Shown piece after piece: positions 42,303-49,660 of a stretch of DNA of 64,000 bases (within the stretch, counting starts at the first letter, position 1; each line of letters opens with the position of its first letter). The notes below the pieces were generated by a model. The model was not told the origin of the DNA and made no database searches. It worked only from the letters and a program-made list of their open reading frames with translations. The position numbers and the translations under genes were made by a program. Source of the stretch: Sphingomonas bacterium (GTDB taxonomy: Bacteria; Pseudomonadota; Alphaproteobacteria; Sphingomonadales; Sphingomonadaceae); assembly GCF_028292945.1 (NCBI RefSeq), contig NZ_JAQGLJ010000128.1:1-64000 (forward strand), in the 5' to 3' direction.

Positions 42303-42377
42303 GTGCGGGAGTGTCGGACGGGTCCGGAACGGATGCAAGTGGCGTTGGCCGTGGCTTCCGTCATCTACGCTGCTGCC

Positions 42378-42605
42378 ATGCAGGAGCCGCGCATCATTCC
42401 GGTCGAATTGCCGGAGGAGCTAGCTGCTGAAGCCTAGGCGCAGGGGCTTGAGCTCGCACGCGCCTGCCGGGATGGTCTCTGGCACATGATGCGCAAACTG
42501 CGGCGAAACAGGGATTGGGCAGAAGAGCATCGCGAGGAGATGCTCGCGTGGAATGGATGGGTAGAGCAACACGGGCTACCGCTGGAGCGGTATCGGCTCT
42601 TCTGA
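42378..42605 (+). pseudogene. CcdA-family antitoxin with in-frame amber stop
   Basis: ATG 42378 opens MQEPRIIPVELPEELAAEA, then a TAG at 42435-42437. Reading through in the same frame gives AQGLELARACRDGLWHM ... NRDWAEEHREEMLAWNGWVEQHGLPLERYRLF and a TGA at 42605. The whole 75-codon frame matches CcdA-type antitoxins: an N-terminal ribbon-helix-helix (PEELAAEA) and the C-terminal signature W-R-x-E-x-x-E-x-x-x-x-x-N-x-x-V-x-x-x-G-L-P-L-x-x-Y-R-x-F. No CcdB toxin follows. One point mutation explains the loss, so it is a remnant of a toxin-antitoxin module. Confidence 0.72.
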
Positions 42606-42610
42606 CGCCG

Positions 42611-42841
42611 TTACGTTCTAGTGATGCGGAGACTGGCTGGGGAAATCAGAGACGGCCGCTTGCCCGGTGCGCCCATCCGAATGGCATAGCCCTGCTCCAC
42701 AAGGTACGCCGCCTCTTCAAGACTGTGCACAAATGTCGAGTTCTCGACGTGGTGCCGGCGTTCTGGGATACGCCGATCGACCAATTCGAACCCGCGCTCG
42801 CTGCAGACAGGCTGCTCATTTAGCCCGTCACGCGGTCTCAA
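42611..42841 (-). CDS. Hypothetical protein, 76 aa
   Basis: Function not recognised. The likely structured part is VENSTFVHSLEEAAYLVEQGYAIRMGAPGKRPSLISPASLRITR (C-terminal half). The N-terminal half, MRPRDGLNEQPVCSERGF, may be mistranslated leader if the start is internal. It lies 23 bp after the tldD stop on the same strand and faces the antitoxin remnant. Composition is less GC-rich than that of neighbouring genes, fitting an accessory patch. The opposite-strand ORF 42515-42823 looks like a shadow. Confidence 0.45.
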   Translation of the reverse strand: MRPRDGLNEQPVCSERGFELVDRRIPERRHHVENSTFVHSLEEAAYLVEQGYAIRMGAPGKRPSLISPASLRITRT

Positions 42842-42864
42842 CCGCTCGATCCTGACAGCGATAC

Positions 42865-44289
42865 CTACAGCGCCGTCCCGCCCACCGTCAGCCCATCTAC
42901 CAGCAACGTCGGCTGCCCCACTCCGGCGGGCACACTCTGCCCGCCCTTGCCGCAGACGCCGATGCCTTCGTCCAGTGCCCAGTCGTCGCCGATGCCGGTG
43001 ACGCGCGTCAGCACGGTCGGGCCGTCGCCGATCAGCGTCGCGCCCTTGATCGGGGCGCCCAGCTTGCCGTTCTCGATCAGGAACGCTTCCGTGCAGCTGA
43101 ACACGAATTTGCCCGAGACGATGTCGACCTGCCCGCCGCCGAAGCTCTTGGCGAAGATGCCCTTCTTCACCCGTGACAGCAGCTCGGCGGGGTTGTCGCG
43201 GCCCGCCTTCATGAAGGTGTTGGTCATGCGCGGCATGGGGGCATGCGCGAAGCTCTCCCGCCGGCCGTTGCCGGTGGGTGCCACCCCCATCAGGCGCGCG
43301 TTGAGGCGGTCCTGCATATAGCCCTTGAGGATGCCGTCCTCGATCAGCACCGTCTCGCCGGTCGGTGTGCCCTCGTCGTCGATCGACAAGGAGCCGCGCC
43401 GGTCGACCAGCGTGCCGTCGTCGACCACGGTCACGCCGGGTGCCGCGACGCGCTCGCCGATACGGCCCGAAAAGGCGCTGGTGCCCTTGCGGTTGAAGTC
43501 GCCCTCCAGCCCATGACCGATCGCCTCGTGCAGCAGCACACCCGGCCAGCCCGGCCCGAGCAGCACCGTCATCTCGCCCGCAGGCGCGTCGATCGACTCG
43601 AGATTGACGAGCGCCTGCGCCAGCGCCTCGTCGATCGCCCGGTTCCAGGTCTCCGGCTCGAACAGCTGCGCGTAGAGATAGCGGCCGCCGATGCCATAGC
43701 TGCCGGTTTCACGGCGGCCGTTGCGCTCGACGACGATCTGGACGTTGAGCCGCACCAGCGGGCGCACGTCGGTGGCGACGAAGCCGTCGGGGCGGACGAT
43801 CTCGACCACCGACCAGCTGCCCGACAAGCCGACCGAAACCTGCGCCACCTGCGGATCACGGGCACGCGCGGCGGCGTCGATCGTCTGGCATAGGTTCACC
43901 TTGTCGGCGAACGGGATCAGATCGAGCGGGTCGGTGTCGGTATAAAGATGCCGGTTGGTCTTCGCGGGGGCGGCAGCCTTGGGAGCGACCGACGGGTCGA
44001 TCAGGCTCATCGTTTCCGCCGCGCGCTTGATCGCCGCCTCCGACAGCTCGTTGGCGTGCGCAAATGCAGTCATCTCACCCGACACCGCGCGCAGGCCGAA
44101 CCCGGCGGAGGTGTCATAGCTCGCGGTCTTGAGCCGCCCGTCATCGAACCCGAACGCCTCCGCGCGGCGATATTGGAGGTACAGCTCGCCATCGTCCGCA
44201 CGGCCGAGCGCGTCGGCGGTCAGCCGCTGTGCGGCCTCGGGCGAGAGCGTGTCGCGATAAAGGAACGAGCGGGGATCCTGATAGGCCAT
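42865..44289 (-). CDS. tldD: Metalloprotease TldD
   Basis: A 474-residue protein. The zinc-binding HExxxH motif is LLHEAIGHGLEGDFNRKGTSAF (about residues 250-271), and the C-terminal half has the TldD signatures MQDRLNARLMGVAPTGNGRRESFAHAPMPRMTNTFMKAG and GVCGKGGQSVPAGVGQPTLLVDGLTVGGTA. TldD works with TldE/PmbA, which is not in this window, to trim unfolded peptides such as microcin or CcdA antitoxin precursors. The start MAYQDPRSF (44289) is preferred. Notably, a CcdA-like remnant lies next to it. Confidence 0.96.
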   Translation of the reverse strand: MAYQDPRSFLYRDTLSPEAAQRLTADALGRADDGELYLQYRRAEAFGFDDGRLKTASYDTSAGFGLRAVSGEMTAFAHANELSEAAIKRAAETMSLIDPSVAPKAAAPAKTNRHLYTDTDPLDLIPFADKVNLCQTIDAAARARDPQVAQVSVGLSGSWSVVEIVRPDGFVATDVRPLVRLNVQIVVERNGRRETGSYGIGGRYLYAQLFEPETWNRAIDEALAQALVNLESIDAPAGEMTVLLGPGWPGVLLHEAIGHGLEGDFNRKGTSAFSGRIGERVAAPGVTVVDDGTLVDRRGSLSIDDEGTPTGETVLIEDGILKGYMQDRLNARLMGVAPTGNGRRESFAHAPMPRMTNTFMKAGRDNPAELLSRVKKGIFAKSFGGGQVDIVSGKFVFSCTEAFLIENGKLGAPIKGATLIGDGPTVLTRVTGIGDDWALDEGIGVCGKGGQSVPAGVGQPTLLVDGLTVGGTAL

Positions 44290-44363
44290 GGGAGGACAGA
44301 TAGGTGCCCGCGCGCCTCGCGCCAATCGTTTCGCGAACCGCCGCTGGGTGGTAGCAGCCGATC

Positions 44364-44855
44364 ATGCGCCGTTATCTCGCCCGCTTGCTGAACCAGGTGC
44401 AGTCGCTGGACCTGTGGCCGCTGGGCGTGCGCCGCGCATTGCTGCGGGGGATCGGCGCGGAGGTCACGAGTGACGCCATGGTGCAGGCCGGGGTAGATGT
44501 GGTCGCGGGCCCGCTGCGATTGGGAACCGGATGCTTCGTCAATCGCGGGTGCCTGTTGGAGGCGACGGGCGGGATCACGATCGGCACGCGGGCCCATCTC
44601 GCCTACGGCGTCAAGCTGCTCACCTCGACGCACGAGATCGGCTTGCCGGGGTGTCGCGCGGGACGGTGGGCGGCACGGCCCGTCACGGTCGGCGACGGTG
44701 CCTGGCTGGGTGCGGGAACGATCGTGCTGCCGGGCGTGACGATCGGTGCGGGCGGGGTCGTGGCGGCAGGCAGCGTCGTCACCGCGGATACCGAGCCGAA
44801 CGCGCTCTATGCCGGCGTACCGGCGGTGAAGAAGAAGCCGCTGCCGTCGGCGTAA
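44364..44855 (+). CDS. Hexapeptide-repeat O-acetyltransferase
   Basis: A 163-residue left-handed beta-helix acyltransferase of the LacA/Maa type. Repeats of the (L/I/V)-G-x4 kind run from about residue 50 (LGTGCFVNRGCLLEATGGITIGTRAHLAYGVKLLTSTHEIG) to PVTVGDGAWLGAGTIVLPGVTIGAGGVVAAGSVVTAD. The catalytic His is probably in TSTHEIG, and the C-terminus ALYAGVPAVKKK is typical. It acetylates a sugar or polysaccharide unit from acetyl-CoA; the substrate is unknown. It is divergent from tldD. Confidence 0.9.
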   Translation: MRRYLARLLNQVQSLDLWPLGVRRALLRGIGAEVTSDAMVQAGVDVVAGPLRLGTGCFVNRGCLLEATGGITIGTRAHLAYGVKLLTSTHEIGLPGCRAGRWAARPVTVGDGAWLGAGTIVLPGVTIGAGGVVAAGSVVTADTEPNALYAGVPAVKKKPLPSA

Positions 44856-44858
44856 GGC

Positions 44859-45098
44859 CTAGTATTTCGGGCTGCCGCCCTCGGCGATATCGGGCAGCGC
44901 CGACTGGTCGGCACCATCGGCCGGTCCGTCGATCAGCACGAAGCGACGGTCGCAATAGCCGCAATCGACATAGCCGTGATCGTCGATCTGCAGCCACACG
45001 CGCGGATGTCCCAGCGCCGCGCCGCCGGGAATGTCCGCAGCCCCGTCGCAGGCGACGCGGCGCTGGGTGACGCGGGTGAGCTCGAGTGGGGGGGTCAT
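44859..45098 (-). CDS. CHCC zinc-finger domain protein (NDUFS6-like)
   Basis: A 79-residue protein starting [19 protein letters not shown] at 45098. Zinc ligands are visible as C17 in VACDG, H in [14 protein letters not shown] and the pair CGYC in [13 protein letters not shown], the zf-CHCC pattern found in mitochondrial complex I accessory subunit NDUFS6 and its alphaproteobacterial homologues. It may therefore support complex I assembly. The longer track ORF adds unsupported residues. Convergent with the acetyltransferase gene with a 3-bp gap. Confidence 0.87.
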   Translation of the reverse strand: MTPPLELTRVTQRRVACDGAADIPGGAALGHPRVWLQIDDHGYVDCGYCDRRFVLIDGPADGADQSALPDIAEGGSPKY

Positions 45099-45156
45099 GG
45101 CTGTCACGTAGCAAGGAGCATTGTGGAGAGGCAAGCCGCGCCCTAACGCTCCGGGC

Positions 45157-46092
45157 ATGACATCAGCCGCCATCAGCATCGCGGGCCTCGGCAAGACCTA
45201 TGCGCCGGTCGGATCGTCGCCGCCCAAGCGGGCGCTCGACGCCATCACGCTGGATGTGCCGCAGGGATCGATCTTCGGACTGCTTGGTCCCAACGGTGCG
45301 GGCAAGTCGACGTTGATCAACATCCTCGCCGGGCTGGTCAACAAGACGCAGGGGACCGCGTCGATCTGGGGCTTCGACATCGACGCGCATCCGCGCAACG
45401 CGAAGGCGTCGATCGGCATCGTCAATCAAGAGATCATGTTCGATCCCTTCTTCACGCCAATCGAGACGCTGGACATACAGGCCGGGCTGTACGGGGTGCC
45501 CAAGGCCGAACGCCGGTCGATGGAACTGCTGCGCGCGGTTCATCTGGAGGACAAGGCCACCGCCTATGCCCGCACGCTGTCCGGCGGCATGAAGCGGCGG
45601 CTGATGGTGGCCAAGGCGATGGTCCACAGCCCCCCCGTGCTGGTGCTGGACGAGCCGACCGCCGGCGTCGACATCGAGCTGCGCCAGCAGCTGTGGGCCT
45701 ATGTCCGCGAGCTGAACGCCAGCGGCGTCACCGTGGTGCTGACCACGCACTACCTGGAAGAAGCCGAGCAGCTGTGCGACCGCATCGCGATCATCAATCA
45801 CGGCCGGCTGATCGCCAACGAGCCCACCCGCGAGCTGGTCGCGCGCGCGCAGGAAAAGGTGGTGGCGGTGACGGTCGATCGCGATCTGGACGCGGCGCCG
45901 AGCGCATCGTGCTTCGAGAAGATAGTGCTGCGCGGTTCGCGCGTGCTGGAGATCACCTACGACAAGGGCCGCGTGAACGCGGGCGAGGTGCTGGCGGCGG
46001 TACAGCGCGACGGCCTCGGCATCGTCGATGTGTCGACGCGTGAGGCCGATCTGGAGGACGTGTTCCTCAGCCTGACGCGGGCGGCTAATTAG
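45157..46092 (+). CDS. ABC transporter ATP-binding protein, ABC-2 type
   Basis: A 311-residue nucleotide-binding subunit. Walker [17 protein letters not shown], signature [16 protein letters not shown], Walker [21 protein letters not shown] and the switch His in [16 protein letters not shown] are intact. The C-terminal 80 residues form the extra domain of drug/polysaccharide (DRA/YadG-like) exporters. The start is ATG 45157 rather than the track's TTG. No ABC-2 permease gene is adjacent: the next gene is on the other strand and encodes a TM2 protein, so its membrane partner must lie elsewhere. Confidence 0.93.
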   Translation: MTSAAISIAGLGKTYAPVGSSPPKRALDAITLDVPQGSIFGLLGPNGAGKSTLINILAGLVNKTQGTASIWGFDIDAHPRNAKASIGIVNQEIMFDPFFTPIETLDIQAGLYGVPKAERRSMELLRAVHLEDKATAYARTLSGGMKRRLMVAKAMVHSPPVLVLDEPTAGVDIELRQQLWAYVRELNASGVTVVLTTHYLEEAEQLCDRIAIINHGRLIANEPTRELVARAQEKVVAVTVDRDLDAAPSASCFEKIVLRGSRVLEITYDKGRVNAGEVLAAVQRDGLGIVDVSTREADLEDVFLSLTRAAN

Positions 46093-46094
46093 GC

Positions 46095-46547
46095 CTACCG
46101 ACGCCGGTAGCGGACCTCGAACTCCTCGTCGGACATGATCAGGTAGCGGATCATGTCGATGAACGCCCACGGGCCGCTGATCAGCATGCCGACGATCGTG
46201 CAGGTCAGCACCAGCATCGCGATACCGGACCCGGTGCGGCCGAGATAGAAGCGATGCACGCCGAAGATGCCGATGAAGAACGCCAGCAGCGCCGCCACGA
46301 GCTTGTTGCGATCGTTGGCCGGACGAGTCGGGGTGACGGGGGTGGCGAGTGCCGGCGGGGTTGCGCCGGGAACGGGGTAGATCGACAGCGCACGGTTCTC
46401 CTGCGGCTCGAAATCGACCTGCAGCCCCTTGGCCGGTTCGCCGCGATCGGCCCAGTCGGTGGGCGTGAAGCGATAGCGCACGCCGTCCTCGCCAGTCAGC
46501 AGGCCCTCGCCCGTCCTGACGTCGACACCCAGAATTTGCCCGCGCAT
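46095..46547 (-). CDS. TM2 domain-containing membrane protein
   Basis: A 150-residue protein. The N-terminal 55 residues (MRGQILGVDVRTGEGLLTGEDGVRYRFTPTDWADRGEP) form a small beta domain resembling a cold-shock-like OB fold. After a Pro-rich linker comes the TM2 module: LVAALLAFFIGIFGVHRFYLGRTGSGIAMLVLTCTIVGMLISGPWAFIDMIRYLI, two membrane helices with the conserved G-x-x-G-x-H-x-F-Y-L-G turn. Function unknown. The start (46547) gives a clean domain; the track's version adds leader codons. Confidence 0.86.
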   Translation of the reverse strand: MRGQILGVDVRTGEGLLTGEDGVRYRFTPTDWADRGEPAKGLQVDFEPQENRALSIYPVPGATPPALATPVTPTRPANDRNKLVAALLAFFIGIFGVHRFYLGRTGSGIAMLVLTCTIVGMLISGPWAFIDMIRYLIMSDEEFEVRYRRR

Positions 46548-46696
46548 GCCATGCCTCCCGCAGGTCTGAGATACGACCAGCGACGCCGGTGATGCAAGTG
46601 CGTAACACACTTGCACCCGCCGGCGCTTGTCGAAGCGTCCCGGACGCTGGATAGGGTCGGACGGCTGCCGACGTTGCGGGGGCGAATGGAGAAGGC

Positions 46697-48283
46697 GTGG
46701 CCGAGCACAGCGACAGCGACATCCTGATCGTCGGCTCGGGCGCGGCGGGGCTGACAGCGGCCCTGACGCTGGCCGAGCGGTTCCGCGTCACCGTGCTCGC
46801 CAAGGGCGCGCTGGACGAAGGGGCGACGGCATGGGCGCAAGGTGGGGTCGCGGCGGTGCTGGAGCCGGGCGATACCTTCGAGAACCATGTCGAGGACACG
46901 ATGGTCGCGGGCGCGGGGCTGAACGACCGGGCGATCGTCGAGTTCGTCGTCTCGCAGGCCCCCGCCGCAATCGCTCGGCTGCGCGAGCTGGGTGTGCCGT
47001 TCGCCGAAGAGGCGGGCGCCCTGCACCTGACGCGCGAAGGCGGGCATTCGCATCGCCGTATCGTCCACGTCGCCGATGCTACCGGTTGGGCGGTGCAGGA
47101 GGCGCTGCTGCGCGCGGCGCGGGCCAACCCCAACATCACGCTGGTGCCCGATCAGGTCGCGATCGACCTCGCCACGTCGCGCCACGAGGAGCGGTATTCG
47201 GGCGCGGGCAATGTCTGGGGCGTGTATGCGGTCGACCGGGTCAGCGGCGGGGTGCAACTCCACACGGCGCGCGCGACGATCCTGGCGACCGGGGGCGCGG
47301 GGCGGACCTATCTCTTCTCGACCGCGCCACGTGGTGCAACCGGCGACGGTATCGCGATGGCCTGGCGCGCGGGCGCGCGTGTGTCGAACATGGAATTCAT
47401 GCAGTTCCACCCGACCTGCCTGTACAATCTCGAGGTCAAGAACTTCCTCATCACCGAGGCGGTGCGCGGCGAGGGCGGGCAGCTGAAGCATCCGCTGACC
47501 GGCCGCCGCTTCATGCCGGATTACGACGCTCGGGCCGAGCTGGCGCCGCGCGACGTCGTGGCGCGCGCCATCGACGCCGAGATCAAGCGCGACGGGCTCG
47601 ACTATGTCCACCTCGACATCAGCCACCTGCCGCCCGAGTTCGTGCGCGAGCATTTTCCCAACATCCACGAGAAGCTGCTCGGGCTGGGCATCGACCTGAC
47701 GCGCGAGCCGATCCCGGTCGTGCCGGCGCAGCATTATACCTGCGGCGGGATCATGGTCGATCGTGACGGACGCACCGATCTGCCCGGCCTGTACGCGGCG
47801 GGCGAGTGCACGCAGTCCGGGCTGCACGGCGCCAATCGCCTCGCGTCCAACTCGCTGCTGGAATGCTTCGTGTTCGGCGAAGCGTGCGCGGACGACATCG
47901 CGCGCCGCTGGGATACGCTCCCGCCGGTGCCCGCGATCCGCGCGTGGGACGAAAGCCGCGTCACCGACTCCGACGAGGAAGTCGTCATCAAGCAGAACTG
48001 GACGGAAATCCGCCGCTTCATGTGGAATTACGTCGGTATCGTCCGCACCACCAAGCGGCTCGCGCGAGCGCAGACGCGGATCCGGCTGTTGCAGGAGGAG
48101 GTGGCGGACCATTACGGCCATTTCCGGGTCACCCCCGACCTCATCGAGCTGCGCAACCTGCTCCAGATCGCCGACCTGATCGTGCGCTCGGCGCTGCACC
48201 GGCACGAGAGCCGGGGCCTCCACTACACGCTCGACCATCCCGATCTGGCACCCGAGGCGGTCGACACGGTGCTGGTGCCCTAA
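46697..48283 (+). CDS. nadB: L-aspartate oxidase
   Basis: A 528-residue flavoenzyme oxidising aspartate to iminoaspartate for NAD synthesis. The FAD-binding fold is ILIVGSGAAGLTAALTLAE, then ATAWAQGGVAAVL, the catalytic region GGHSHRRIVH, and the signature CGGIMVDRDGRTDLPGLYAAGECTQSGLHGANRLASNSLLECFVFG. The C-terminal helical domain ends near HESRGLHYTLDHPD. It starts at GTG 46697 with GGAGAAGG upstream. nadA and nadC, its usual partners, are not in this window. Confidence 0.94.
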   Translation: MAEHSDSDILIVGSGAAGLTAALTLAERFRVTVLAKGALDEGATAWAQGGVAAVLEPGDTFENHVEDTMVAGAGLNDRAIVEFVVSQAPAAIARLRELGVPFAEEAGALHLTREGGHSHRRIVHVADATGWAVQEALLRAARANPNITLVPDQVAIDLATSRHEERYSGAGNVWGVYAVDRVSGGVQLHTARATILATGGAGRTYLFSTAPRGATGDGIAMAWRAGARVSNMEFMQFHPTCLYNLEVKNFLITEAVRGEGGQLKHPLTGRRFMPDYDARAELAPRDVVARAIDAEIKRDGLDYVHLDISHLPPEFVREHFPNIHEKLLGLGIDLTREPIPVVPAQHYTCGGIMVDRDGRTDLPGLYAAGECTQSGLHGANRLASNSLLECFVFGEACADDIARRWDTLPPVPAIRAWDESRVTDSDEEVVIKQNWTEIRRFMWNYVGIVRTTKRLARAQTRIRLLQEEVADHYGHFRVTPDLIELRNLLQIADLIVRSALHRHESRGLHYTLDHPDLAPEAVDTVLVP

Positions 48284-48510
48284 GAAGGGCGCGGCGCTGC
48301 CGTTGTCCGCACGGGCATTGCGTAACTTCGATAATCGCCTTTGTTCTGCCAGACTTAGCGCCCACCTGGACGACAATGCCGCCGAGTCGCCGCTTTGCCG
48401 CACTTCATCGCGCGTCCGGCGGCACTCGTCGCAATGCGGTGGCCGGCGTGCTTGTGCGTTTGGCGTGGCTGCTATCCATCAAAACTTCGAGCGTGGACGG
48501 GTAAGTGACG

Positions 48511-49608
48511 ATGGATTGGTACGGGGCGATCGCTGGGCTGCTGACGGTAGCGATGGCCGGATGCGGCTCGCCCGAGCGGCCTGGCTATACCGCGCGTGCG
48601 GCGATGTTGACACCACCGGTGATCGTCTCGGTTCCGGTGCCGATCGCGCAGCCCCGTGCCGCCCGCCCCGCGCCGGTCTCGCTGGTGGAGGTGCTGGTCC
48701 GGCTGCAGCGCGGCTTTGCGGGCAGGGCGGGCGTCGCCGTGAGCGCGGTCGACGAGGGCTGGACCGCCGAAGCCGGTGGCCGCCAGTACCTGCCGCAGCA
48801 GTCGGTATCGAAACTATGGGTGGCGCTGACCGTGCTGAACCTGCGCGATCAGGGACGGTTGCGACTCGATGATCCGGTGACGGTCACCGCCGACGACCTG
48901 ACGGTGTTCAACCAGCCGATCGCGGCGCTTGCGCGGAAGCCCGGCGGGTTCCAGACCAGCGTCGGCGATCTGCTGACGCGCGCGCTGACCAGGAGCGACA
49001 ACACCGCCAACGACAAGCTGATGTGGCTGGCCGGCGGCCCGGTCGCCGTTCGCGCCACCATCGAGGCAAAGCAACTCGGCGCGATCCGCTTCGGTCCCGG
49101 CGAGCGGCTGTTGCAGGCGCAGACCGCAGGCCTGACCTGGCAATCCGCGTTTTCGCGGGGCAATTCGTTCGAGATCGCGCGCTCGCGGCTGGCTCCCGAG
49201 CAGCGGCGCCGCGCCCTGGACGCCTATGTCGCCAGTCCGCCCGACGGCGCGCAGCCGATCGCGATCGCCGACGCGCTCGCCCGCCTCGCCCGCGGCGAGC
49301 TGTTGTCGGAGACCTCGACCCACGTGGCGCTGACCACCATGGGCCAGACGATCACCGGGCGTTCACGACTGAGGGCGGCGATTCCCGCCGGCTGGCAGAT
49401 CGCGCACAAGACGGGGACCGGGCAGGATCTGGCCGGGCGCAATGCCGGCTTCAACGATGTCGGCCTGCTGACCGCGCCCGACGGCCGTCGCTATGCCATC
49501 GCGGTGATGATCGGCGAGACCACCCGCCCGGTGCGCGAGCGCCAGCAGCTGATCCAGTCGGTGGCGGCGGCGGTGGCGAACTACGCCAGCATGACCGGCG
49601 GTGGGTGA
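48511..49608 (+). CDS. Class A beta-lactamase-like serine hydrolase (lipoprotein)
   Basis: A 365-residue protein with a lipoprotein signal (MDWYGAIAGLLTVAMAGC). Active-site elements of the penicillin-recognising fold are SVSK (S-x-x-K, residue about 98), SDN in TRSDNTANDKL, and KTG in AHKTGTGQD. It may be a beta-lactamase or another periplasmic serine hydrolase; I do not see an unambiguous Glu-166 motif, so resistance activity is uncertain. Start is ATG 48511, or GTG 48505 two codons earlier. It is monocistronic, with a 227-bp upstream gap of moderate G+C. Confidence 0.85.
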   Translation: MDWYGAIAGLLTVAMAGCGSPERPGYTARAAMLTPPVIVSVPVPIAQPRAARPAPVSLVEVLVRLQRGFAGRAGVAVSAVDEGWTAEAGGRQYLPQQSVSKLWVALTVLNLRDQGRLRLDDPVTVTADDLTVFNQPIAALARKPGGFQTSVGDLLTRALTRSDNTANDKLMWLAGGPVAVRATIEAKQLGAIRFGPGERLLQAQTAGLTWQSAFSRGNSFEIARSRLAPEQRRRALDAYVASPPDGAQPIAIADALARLARGELLSETSTHVALTTMGQTITGRSRLRAAIPAGWQIAHKTGTGQDLAGRNAGFNDVGLLTAPDGRRYAIAVMIGETTRPVRERQQLIQSVAAAVANYASMTGGG

Positions 49609-49660
49609 TGGCGTACTAGCCAAGCTGGCAGGCGCGCGTCTGCTGGGCTAAGCCCTGCCC

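Noticed and set aside
42515-42823. 102-aa plus-strand ORF as a CcdB toxin
   Set aside because: Sequence lacks any CcdB feature and starts inside the antitoxin remnant in another frame; low-quality composition.
46496-48403. 635-aa minus-strand ORF opposite nadB
   Set aside because: Shadow of nadB; no motif, and it crosses the TM2 gene boundary.
48376-48504. 42-codon ORF ending just before the beta-lactamase-like gene
   Set aside because: Arg-rich, without a ribosome-binding site or recognisable domain; position alone (stop adjacent to GTG 48505) is too weak for a leader-peptide claim.
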